This document shows, piece after piece, positions 1-5,491 of a DNA stretch of 9,279 nucleotides (the first letter of the stretch is position 1; every line of letters starts with the position of its first letter). The notes beneath the pieces are model-generated. The model made no database searches, had not been told where the DNA came from, and saw only the letters and a program-made list of their open reading frames with translations. The position numbers and the translations under genes were made by a program. The DNA comes from an uncultured Actinomyces sp. (GTDB lineage Bacteria; Actinomycetota; Actinomycetes; Actinomycetales; Actinomycetaceae): positions 1 to 9,279 of the forward strand of contig CAMFDH010000038.1 in NCBI GenBank assembly GCA_945949035.1. The letters run 5' to 3'.

Positions 1-343
1 TGCCCTGTCCGGGGGTCGGCACGTCCGGGTCGTAATCGATCATGACTGTGTTGTCGCACACCAAGGCCATGACGTGCGTTGAGGTAGAGATCCGCTTCCT
101 GTTGAGCAGCCCCCGAGTCCGGGGAACCATGCGCCGCACCACACCAGCCGATGGTGCAACATGACGGACACGCAGATCATCCAACACACCATCCTCAGCC
201 AGCGACGATTCGCCAGCTGGCCGTAGCACCGTCCCCGAAACAATCAGATAAGGCTTTGTCAGATCCGCCCCCGTAGCCTCCGTATCAAACACCGGAAACG
301 GCAGAGACTTGAGCGCGGCGATAACCTCATCCAAGAATCTCAC
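1..343 (-). CDS. Tail-terminator/neck-like protein, 5' part only (runs off the window)
   Basis: An open minus-strand frame of 114 codons follows the gp10-like gene and continues past the window edge. The protein starts MRFLDEVIAALKSLPFPVFD and contains PYLIVSGTVLRP, then a Val/Arg-rich stretch ending near VMIDYDPDVPTPGQG. Short beta-rich proteins in this position, directly after the HK97-gp10-like gene, usually close the tail end of the neck (tail terminator or completion proteins). I infer that role from position and style, not from a recognised motif. The start is uncertain: there is no ATG in frame near the junction, so either GTG at 343 (overlapping the upstream gene by 17 bases) or TTG at 334 must be used, both with only weak GGTGG-like ribosome sites. 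The ATG at 330 overlaps the upstream stop but opens a different frame that closes after 23 codons. Confidence 0.6.
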   Translation of the reverse strand, partial: MRFLDEVIAALKSLPFPVFDTEATGADLTKPYLIVSGTVLRPAGESSLAEDGVLDDLRVRHVAPSAGVVRRMVPRTRGLLNRKRISTSTHVMALVCDNTVMIDYDPDVPTPGQG

Positions 344-707
344 CCACCAAATCCGTGAGCGCCTTCTCGAACAGTGGGGCCTCAGCATCCAACGCACCTT
401 GCGGGTCAGGAACCGTGCCACCGCCCCCGTTCGCACCACCAAAATAGGCGATGTTCGCAAGATTGCCAGCACCGGACTTTGTAGGCCCAACCTCGACAGC
501 CATGCCGCCATCGCCCTCGTCAAACGAAATCGACTCAGCAGCACGAAAATGCCGCGACGCCCCCATCTCTTCACGCAGTTGGTCCTTCATGTCCACCCCG
601 GCCTTACGGACCACGGGACGAACACCCGTCACCACTTTTGCTGGGACACGGCCGAGCTCGCTCGAGAAAGCCCGCAGCTCAGACGCATCAAACTCAACGC
701 TAGGCAT
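327..707 (-). CDS. HK97-gp10-like head-tail joining / tail-completion protein
   Basis: A 126-residue protein beginning MPSVEFDASELRAFSSELGR. It has the layout of the HK97 gp10 family: an N-terminal helix, a middle segment with VRKAGVDMKDQLREEM, a strand MAVEVGPTKSGAGNLANIAYFGG, a Gly-rich loop, and a C-terminal helix DAEAPLFEKALTDLVGEIL. The family length is normally about 110-150 residues. Members act at the neck, joining the filled head to the tail. The start is supported by GAGGTGA six bases upstream, and the gene overlaps the preceding stop by 8 bases. Its place between the stopper-like gene and the tail-terminator-like gene is as expected. The family call rests on pattern and synteny and is fairly secure; the exact neck role is inferred. 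Confidence 0.75.
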   Translation of the reverse strand: MPSVEFDASELRAFSSELGRVPAKVVTGVRPVVRKAGVDMKDQLREEMGASRHFRAAESISFDEGDGGMAVEVGPTKSGAGNLANIAYFGGANGGGGTVPDPQGALDAEAPLFEKALTDLVGEILG

Positions 708-1107
708 CGTCCGTCACCTCCTCCGCCGCCACACGATAAGCCGTCGCGTGAGACTTGTACGGTGCCGAAACTGTGAGCCGGAATCGACGCCCGGCAAGTA
801 ACGGGTCTGCTGAATCAGCCAGAACGTGTGCTTCATCCCCCGGCTTCACAATGAAGCTCCCGACCGGGAAATCTACGCGTAGTCGGACCACGGTCACCAC
901 GCCGCCCGAGACCTCCGGGGTCTGCTCGAAAGCCTCATACGAAGCAACCTTCGCAATCCCCGAATACACCGTGCGATACACCGGCGTCTCGATCAGCGTC
1001 TCATCATCAATCGTTGTTTCGCCCGTAAATCGGCGAACCTCAACAGTAGAAGTCATGAGACATTCGGCAGCACGCCTACCGCGCCGCAATGTAGCTTCAA
1101 GGCCCAT
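700..1107 (-). CDS. DUF6093-like head-tail stopper protein
   Basis: A 135-residue protein starting MGLEATLRRGRRAAECLMTSTVEVRRFTG-type sequence. The N-terminal helix with GLEATLRRGR followed by a strand-rich body (TVEVRR, VVTVVRLRVDFP, FRLTVSAP) resembles DUF6093 proteins of actinophages, which sit after the head-tail adaptor and are thought to form the stopper ring that retains DNA in the head. The ATG overlaps the stop codon of the adaptor gene (TAATG), so the two are translationally coupled. The ribosome site is only a GGGGG run about 6 bases upstream, which suits coupling. The family name comes from memory of the N-terminal motif; the stopper role is inferred from position. Confidence 0.65.
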   Translation of the reverse strand: MGLEATLRRGRRAAECLMTSTVEVRRFTGETTIDDETLIETPVYRTVYSGIAKVASYEAFEQTPEVSGGVVTVVRLRVDFPVGSFIVKPGDEAHVLADSADPLLAGRRFRLTVSAPYKSHATAYRVAAEEVTDDA

Positions 1108-1691
1108 TAGTAGCCCCCAGTCACGTGAGCGCCGCCGCTAAACCGTGCCCGCAGCGAGTTCTTCACCCGATCCGGTAACTCCGTCACATCCACAATCTCC
1201 GAATCACCAGTACGGTAACCCTCACGGAAATCATCGATAGACGTATAAGCCAATCCCCGATCTCTCACGAGATCCCCGTCTTGCGCTGAGATCATTCCTG
1301 CGCCCACGAAAGAGCACACGAGCTGAACAATGTCGGCGGGAACCGTCTGGTAACCGTATGTGAGCGTTACTTCTACATCACGGGACTGCCCGGCCCAACC
1401 AGCCGCACGCCACAGTCTCCCATCGCGCAGCTTCCACCCAGTCACCGGCACACCCTCGATCGTCACAGAATCAACCGTGACAACAGGGCCAACCGGCAAC
1501 TGGAGGAACTGCTCACGAGTCCCCGCCAACGTGAGCGTGGTGGAAACGGCAGAGATCGGAACCCCTGCCGCTTCACGCACCGCCGCTGAAACGGACTCTA
1601 ACAGAACCTTGAGAAGATTCTCCGGCTCTGCAGGTAGCCCCCGCGCTTCGAGATCCTTCTTTGACGCTAAAGGTTCAAGATCATCAGCCAT
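1107..1691 (-). CDS. Head-tail adaptor (connector) protein
   Basis: A 194-residue protein directly downstream of the capsid gene. It opens with an acidic, helical N-terminus (MADDLEPLASKKDLEARGLP), has a helix KVLLESVSAAVREAAGVPIS, then a beta-rich section (TLTLAG, FLQLPVGPVVTVDSVTIEGVP, DVEVTLTYGY) and a helical C-terminal half with VPADIVQLVCSFVGAGM. The 'LP.GPV..V.SV.i.G..v' and 'vtYtyGy..vPadI' patterns are typical of gp6/gp15-like adaptors, a ring of which docks onto the portal. AGGAGGGTG lies at 1696-1704 with optimal spacing to the ATG at 1691. A 66-base gap separates it from the capsid gene. The call is secure at the level of head-tail connector. Confidence 0.75.
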   Translation of the reverse strand: MADDLEPLASKKDLEARGLPAEPENLLKVLLESVSAAVREAAGVPISAVSTTLTLAGTREQFLQLPVGPVVTVDSVTIEGVPVTGWKLRDGRLWRAAGWAGQSRDVEVTLTYGYQTVPADIVQLVCSFVGAGMISAQDGDLVRDRGLAYTSIDDFREGYRTGDSEIVDVTELPDRVKNSLRARFSGGAHVTGGY

Positions 1692-1732
1692 CTTTCACCC
1701 TCCTAACCGGCACACCCGCCTAATACGTTGAT

Positions 1733-1752
1733 CGGTATTGGGCGGTATACCG
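1733..1752. repeat. Short inverted repeat between capsid and adaptor genes
   Basis: CGGTAT at 1733-1738 and ATACCG at 1747-1752 form a 6-bp stem with an 8-base loop. The right part, CGGTATACCG (1743-1752), is itself a perfect 10-base palindrome. It sits in the only gap after the capsid gene, where a weak attenuator could lower expression of the neck genes relative to capsid. There is no U-tract on the minus-strand side, so a classical terminator is not supported. It could also be chance. Confidence 0.3.
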
Positions 1753-1757
1753 GGCCG

Positions 1758-2651
1758 TCATTCCCCCGAACCACCAGCCGTAGCAGGCTCGAACGTGCAC
1801 TTAGCGGTAGCGAGACCTTCGGGATAGAAAATCTTAGCGCCATACACATTCAGGCCACGCACAATGTCAGCGAACCGCCCCTGCTCACGCAGCGCCTCGA
1901 CCTCAGTCAGCTGGTTCGCAAACGAAAGCGCACCGGGAATACCAGCACACACGAGGCCGCCGGTCACATTGTTGGAAGTCAGCACATCAAAACCGAGTGC
2001 CCGACCAACAATTCCATTGCGCAGCGTCTCGGACGTACCGGACGCATCCACACGGGAGAACCGGGGATCATGCTGGAGCGCCGCAAGGAAATCAGGATCG
2101 ATAACCACATAGCGGCCATCAGTCGGAGTGTTTTCCTTGTTCAGCGCATTCGCCAACTTCACTAGCACGTCGTATGCCGTTAGCTGATCCGCTCCGGGAG
2201 TGTCGCCACCCACGCCGTTAATGACCTTCAGAGCACCGAGAGCGCTCTTAGGCCCGCCATTAGCAGCTGTCTTAGCGAACAGGGACGCGATGAACTTGTC
2301 CACCTTATCCTTGAGGCCAAACCCTGCACGCTGGGTTGCCGGAGACTGGAAATCACCAGCCGCCTGCACACGATCCACGTCGTTCACGCGGAACGCAAAG
2401 TAATCGCCCTGATCGATCACGAGCTTAATGTTCCCATCGGAAACATCCTCAATCTCGATATCGGTGCCCTTGTCGTAGCCATTGACAGTCGGGTCAGAAA
2501 TCGTGGTGACATTAACCGTGTCACCCATCTGCTTAATCTGACCCTCATACTTAGTGTTCGCAACCGTGGGCTGACCGAACACGAGAGACTTCTCGAACGG
2601 AAGCTTGACCTCAGCGGACCAAAGCTCCGGAATAAAATTAGTGACAGCCAT
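1758..2651 (-). CDS. Major capsid protein (P22-coat/HK97-fold type)
   Basis: A 297-residue protein starting MAVTNFIPELWSAEVKLPFE, the standard opening of actinophage P22-coat-like major capsid proteins. Other family-like segments are GDTVNVTTI, a strand pair IKLVIDQGDYFAFRVNDVD, the helix KDKVDKFIASLFAKTAA, and YVVIDPDFLAALQHDPRFS in the central domain. It assembles the icosahedral shell. The scaffold gene immediately upstream, and the absence of an obvious N-terminal protease-cleaved delta domain, are consistent with a separate scaffold rather than a delta domain. An ATG two codons earlier (2657) is possible but is only 2 bases from the AGGAGG at 2660-2665, whereas 2651 is 8 bases away; I therefore chose 2651. 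The scaffold stop codon lies inside this ribosome site, so capsid translation is coupled to scaffold translation. Confidence 0.88.
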   Translation of the reverse strand: MAVTNFIPELWSAEVKLPFEKSLVFGQPTVANTKYEGQIKQMGDTVNVTTISDPTVNGYDKGTDIEIEDVSDGNIKLVIDQGDYFAFRVNDVDRVQAAGDFQSPATQRAGFGLKDKVDKFIASLFAKTAANGGPKSALGALKVINGVGGDTPGADQLTAYDVLVKLANALNKENTPTDGRYVVIDPDFLAALQHDPRFSRVDASGTSETLRNGIVGRALGFDVLTSNNVTGGLVCAGIPGALSFANQLTEVEALREQGRFADIVRGLNVYGAKIFYPEGLATAKCTFEPATAGGSGE

Positions 2652-2659
2652 TGCCATCT

Positions 2660-2665
2660 CCTCCT
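2660..2665 (-). promoter_or_regulatory. Ribosome binding site of the capsid gene
   Basis: AGGAGG on the minus strand, overlapping the TAG stop of the scaffold gene (2664-2666). Its 8-base spacing to the ATG at 2651, against 2 bases to the ATG at 2657, decides the capsid start. Confidence 0.75.
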
Positions 2666-3287
2666 ATTGCTTGAGTAGATCCTTAAGCTGGCCCTTTTCC
2701 TTGGCCGCAAGGATTTGTTCTGATGTCATCGTTGCCAGATCGGCACGAGACAATTGCTTAAGATTCCCAGCATCACTAGAGCGTGCGCCGCCCTCGCCGG
2801 AACCTTCCGCACGGGCACGTTGCGCACCCAAATACGGCTTCTTATTGAGCAGGTCATCAATCGCAGTGTTGATCGCGTCCCCATCCACTTCGCCATCCTC
2901 GGAAACCTTAAAATCACTAAGGTTCAAGAACTTGAAAGCGTCACCCGGATCAGACAGCTTGCCCTTGGCAGCCGCCTTCACCTCGGAACGGACATAGCGC
3001 TGATTGACTTGAGACAGGACCGTTTCAATATCCTTGTCCTTCGCCGCCAGCTTCTGCTCAGCGGCATTCGCGCGATCACGCTCTGAATGCCAGCGGCTCT
3101 TCATTCGATCGAGTGCCTGTTTGCCAGCGTCGCCGAGGGATTCAGAACTTGCTTCCTCTTCCTCGTGTTCACCGGCAGACTCTTGATTCACCTGCTCATT
3201 AGTTGGTTCACCTTCGCCGCCACCCTCTTGATCGTCCGTTACCGAACGAATCCAAAACTTGCGTGCGGACATGCGGGAATCATGCAT
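2664..3287 (-). CDS. Capsid scaffolding protein
   Basis: A 207-residue, highly charged protein immediately upstream of the capsid gene, the usual place for a scaffold. Residues about 18-50 are acidic and low-complexity (DDQEGGGEGEP, GEHEEEEASSES). Residues about 53-95 look like a coiled coil (KQALDRMKSRWHSERDRANAAEQKL... pattern). A middle domain contains KGKLSDPGDAFKFLNLSDF, common in actinophage scaffolds, and the C-terminus ends TMTSEQILAAKEKGQLKDLLKQ, a short helical region of the sort that contacts the coat. The frame is open further upstream to 3371, but that would run into the MuF gene. AAGGAGAA at 3293-3300 places the start at ATG 3287, giving MHDSRMSARKF. The function is inferred from composition and synteny and is fairly firm. 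Confidence 0.82.
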   Translation of the reverse strand: MHDSRMSARKFWIRSVTDDQEGGGEGEPTNEQVNQESAGEHEEEEASSESLGDAGKQALDRMKSRWHSERDRANAAEQKLAAKDKDIETVLSQVNQRYVRSEVKAAAKGKLSDPGDAFKFLNLSDFKVSEDGEVDGDAINTAIDDLLNKKPYLGAQRARAEGSGEGGARSSDAGNLKQLSRADLATMTSEQILAAKEKGQLKDLLKQ

Positions 3288-3340
3288 TGTTATTCTCCTT
3301 GCGAGATTTGCCCTTCCGCCCTTGCGACGGATGGGAAGAA

Positions 3341-5491
3341 TTAGAAAATGTTGCCGCCAGTACGCAGCCAACGCCGGTAGTCTTTCTCCACCGAAGCAGC
3401 AACCTTTGGTGTAAGCGGCCCGCCATATGGGTTACGGCCAGCAACCACGGCATCCCATTTCGATTGGGCATCAAACATGCGCCGCTCAGCAGCCGTCATC
3501 GTGGCCACATTGCGTGGATCGCGCCGCCCCGTACGAACAGCTTCTTGGAACGCCTGAGTAGCTCCACGGCGTGTACCACCACGGCCCATATAGCCAGCGA
3601 ACCCCACCTCGTTACCGCGCAGAACACCACCAGCCTGCTGCCCACCGGGCAACAAATAGCCGTTGTCTTTCAACAGGCGCAACGCCTCATCACGAGACTT
3701 CGCCTGCTTGTAGATCCCATCCGGGGTAAGACGCCGATCCATGCCACCCATATGGCCACGCCGCGTCGTACCCTCCAACGTGGTCAAACCATCCTTTGAG
3801 ATACCGCGCCGCGAGTTGTAGACCTGATAGATATCGCCGCCATCACGGATAGCCTTGGCGTCAGCTTCACCCCAGAACTCGTCCTGCTCTTCGGCGCTCA
3901 TCGACTCGAAATGCGCATACGGATCAGTGAACTGGTTCTCGGCAAGATTCTTCGTCGTAGGAACATGCTGGCAATCGCAATTTGATACAATTAGATTGTT
4001 GGCAGAGTGCCAACCTTCTGAGGAGGTAACACTGTAAACATGCCCGCTCCAATCGATCCTCTCTACCTTGACAAGGCGGTCAGCTTCTACATGACCGGAA
4101 AGCCTGTTCAAGAGATCATTACCGCGCTCCCTATATCCCGCACTCGTCTCTACCGAGAACTCCGCAGCCGGGGCATCCCATCTAACAGGTACGAGACTCC
4201 GCTCCCTACGGAAGATGTCATCAACGCCTACAAATCCGGCGCTTCCGAAAATGCCCTCTCTAAGCGATATGAAGTTTCCAGAGAGCGAATCCGTAAAGAA
4301 CTCACTACCAATGGCGTCAGTATGCGCGGGCGATCCGAAGCTGGGATTACTCGCAATCTGCACATGACTTCCAGTGAAAGGAAAAAGCAGGCCGCTGCCG
4401 CTAATCGTGCTGCGCGTTTGCGAACCACGCCACAAATCACCAAGTTCAGACATGCCCTCGAAGTTGAAGGGAGGAATTCCACTCAATCCGATGGGGAAAT
4501 GTTGATGCTTAAAATGCTTGAAGAACGCGGATGTTCCCCAATCCCGCAACGAGCTATAGGGCCTTACAATGTCGACCTCGCCGTTAATCCCGTCGCCGTG
4601 GAAATCCTCGGGGGAGGTTGGCACTCGATCAAATCCGTTCACGCGGAACGTACTCCATATATCCTCGATGAGGGATGGCATTTGATTATGGTCTGGGACT
4701 ACGAGGGGCAAAGCTCCCTTGGAGTCGGTGGAGCGGAATACGTCATCTCCTTCATCGAGGAAATGCGCCGGAATCCACCCGCGACGTGTCAATACCGGGT
4801 GATTACTGGTCAGGGAAAGCTTTTGTCCGCTTGCGGTCGTGAGGATAACGAGTTCACCCTCATACCACCGCCTCGTAGCTCCCTCTAATTCCGGTCCCGA
4901 AACAACGGTTCCAGCAGGGAAGCAACTGGGGTGGCGTTGAAAGCCCGTGTTCCACATGTAAAACCGGCCCGCCAAAATCAGGCAATCGGGACACGATTCG
5001 CCCACAACCACGCGGGTATAACCCACGTGCTCGCGAGTTGCAACATCCGCCTGCGCCGCGCTCCGGCCCGTATCGGCAACCACCGTACGAAGAATCTGAG
5101 ACAAACCACGCTGGCCACGCTCCATCGCCTCAGACACCGGGATGCCATTCCCGATAGCCGACTTAGAGGTGACGACCGGCGTCCACAACAGCCCTTCGAG
5201 TGTGCGCCCGTCAGGTGCACTACCAGCGAAACCGCGAGGATCAACAAACGCCTGCGGAGCCGAATATGTTCCCTGCTCGGCCAGAACGTCCGCCCCATAT
5301 TCCGAAGCAGAGGTGGCAACATCCAACTGGACCGCAGTCAAAGCCGCGACAAGCTGACGTTGATTCACACGCCACGAACTCGCGATATTGCGAGGATCAG
5401 TCTGCCCCCACAGTTTCGAACCCTGCTTCACCGCCAAAACTTGAGCCGCCGCAACGCGATCAGCATGAATCCTAGACGCCGTAAGCATCAT
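3341..5491 (-). CDS. MuF-like minor head protein, interrupted by an in-frame intein
   Basis: A 716-residue precursor (401 after splicing). The N-terminal extein (about 189 residues) is helical (TASRIHADRVAAAQVLAV) and ends in the MuF-type cysteine region: ESCPDCLILAGRF followed by FQRHPS. The C-terminal extein resumes with CDCQHVPTTK, so splicing restores RHPS-CDCQHVP, the conserved MuF motif. The rest carries a basic, Gly-rich tail (DGLTTLEGTTRRGHMGGM; GYMGRGGTRRGATQAFQEAVRTG) seen in other actinophage MuF proteins. MuF (SPP1 gp7 family) binds the portal and is packed in small number in the head. The gene overlaps the portal stop by 20 bases. ATG 5491, ATG 5488 and an upstream start at 5512 are all possible; MMLTASRIHADR is the most natural beginning. 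The C-terminal part shows no recognised toxin motif. Confidence 0.85.
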   Translation of the reverse strand: MMLTASRIHADRVAAAQVLAVKQGSKLWGQTDPRNIASSWRVNQRQLVAALTAVQLDVATSASEYGADVLAEQGTYSAPQAFVDPRGFAGSAPDGRTLEGLLWTPVVTSKSAIGNGIPVSEAMERGQRGLSQILRTVVADTGRSAAQADVATREHVGYTRVVVGESCPDCLILAGRFYMWNTGFQRHPSCFPAGTVVSGPELEGATRRWYEGELVILTTASGQKLSLTSNHPVLTRRGWIPAHFLDEGDDVFRSTDSKGALPLVVPDHNQMPSLIEDIWSTFRVNGFDRVPTSPEDFHGDGINGEVDIVRPYSSLRDWGTSAFFKHFKHQHFPIGLSGIPPFNFEGMSELGDLWRGSQTRSTISGSGLLFPFTGSHVQIASNPSFGSPAHTDAIGSEFFTDSLSGNFISLREGIFGSAGFVGVDDIFRRERSLVPVRWDAPAAEFSVETSAGYRERGNDLLNRLSGHVEADRLVKVERIDWSGHVYSVTSSEGWHSANNLIVSNCDCQHVPTTKNLAENQFTDPYAHFESMSAEEQDEFWGEADAKAIRDGGDIYQVYNSRRGISKDGLTTLEGTTRRGHMGGMDRRLTPDGIYKQAKSRDEALRLLKDNGYLLPGGQQAGGVLRGNEVGFAGYMGRGGTRRGATQAFQEAVRTGRRDPRNVATMTAAERRMFDAQSKWDAVVAGRNPYGGPLTPKVAASVEKDYRRWLRTGGNIF
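3983..3991 (+). promoter_or_regulatory. Candidate extended -10 promoter for the antisense endonuclease
   Basis: TGATACAAT reads as TGn followed by TACAAT, five of six matches to TATAAT with the extended -10 TG. No good -35 is seen at 16-18 bases upstream, which extended -10 promoters tolerate. The predicted start of transcription would be near 3998. The site lies in the codons of the last residues of the intein (Ile-Val-Ser-Asn), so it is inside the element. A single match of this kind can arise by chance. Confidence 0.45.
3998..4014 (+). repeat. Perfect 7-bp hairpin ahead of the endonuclease ribosome site
   Basis: GTTGGCA (3998-4004) and TGCCAAC (4008-4014) are perfect inverted copies around a GAG loop. 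It would be at the very 5' end of a transcript from the extended -10 site and 6 bases before the Shine-Dalgarno region. On the sense strand it encodes Trp-His-Ser-Ala-Asn of intein block F/G. It could stabilise the leader, be a protein operator, or be a by-product of the intein codons. Confidence 0.45.
4021..4027 (+). promoter_or_regulatory. Shine-Dalgarno site of the antisense endonuclease
   Basis: AGGAGGT precedes ATG 4040 by 12 bases, slightly long but strong. On the other strand the same bases are the intein block F codons for Thr-Ser-Ser. It supports real translation of the plus-strand frame, unlike the other long plus-strand frames in the window. Confidence 0.65.
4040..4888 (+). CDS. 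Vsr-like (EDxHD-type) homing endonuclease, encoded antisense within the intein
   Basis: A 282-residue protein on the strand opposite the intein. Residues about 9-45 and 57-92 form two helix-turn-helix-like repeats (VSFYMTGKPVQEIITALPIS; YKSGASENALSKRYEVSRER), each ending in a 'L..RGI/L..NGV' turn. A basic link follows (SSERKKQAAAANRAARLR, about 111-128). The nuclease domain is about 148-222: Glu153, then GPYNVDLAV with Asp179, VAVEILGGGWHS with Glu188 and His195, HAER, and DEGWHLIMVWDYE. This matches the Vsr/DUF559 order of Asp, (F/G)WH and GW-x-(hydrophobic)3-VW-(D/E). Vsr-like EDxHD enzymes are known homing endonucleases linked to inteins and introns. The likely target is the intein-free MuF allele. 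The composition is normal, with acidic and aromatic residues, unlike the Arg/Thr/His-rich shadow frames. Activity and target are inferred. Confidence 0.85.
   Translation: MPAPIDPLYLDKAVSFYMTGKPVQEIITALPISRTRLYRELRSRGIPSNRYETPLPTEDVINAYKSGASENALSKRYEVSRERIRKELTTNGVSMRGRSEAGITRNLHMTSSERKKQAAAANRAARLRTTPQITKFRHALEVEGRNSTQSDGEMLMLKMLEERGCSPIPQRAIGPYNVDLAVNPVAVEILGGGWHSIKSVHAERTPYILDEGWHLIMVWDYEGQSSLGVGGAEYVISFIEEMRRNPPATCQYRVITGQGKLLSACGREDNEFTLIPPPRSSL

Larger units (their letters stand above)
3980..4924 (-). mobile_element. Intein in MuF (315 residues), carrying an antisense endonuclease gene
   Basis: Cys1 is TGC at 4922-4924; the last residue, Asn315, is AAT at 3980-3982; the +1 extein residue is Cys (3977-3979). 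Block A reads CFPAGTVVSGPELEG. Block B is TSNHPVLT, with the conserved Thr39-x-x-His42. Blocks F and G read GHVYSVTSSEGWHSANN then LIVSN before the +1 Cys. The penultimate residue is Ser rather than the common His, a known variation. This is a class-1 type intein with all residues needed for splicing. About 220 residues lie between block B and block F, but the sense strand shows no LAGLIDADG or HNH motif there. Instead the opposite strand carries a Vsr-like nuclease. Splicing competence is inferred from motifs only. Confidence 0.9.

Noticed and set aside
40..243. 67-codon Trp/Cys-rich minus-strand frame
   Set aside because: It is a shadow in another frame of the tail-terminator-like gene, whose own frame (1-343) gives a much more protein-like sequence.
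309..801. Overlapping plus-strand frames opposite the gp10-like gene
   Set aside because: Basic, His/Pro-rich shadows of a gene with good synteny and ribosome site.
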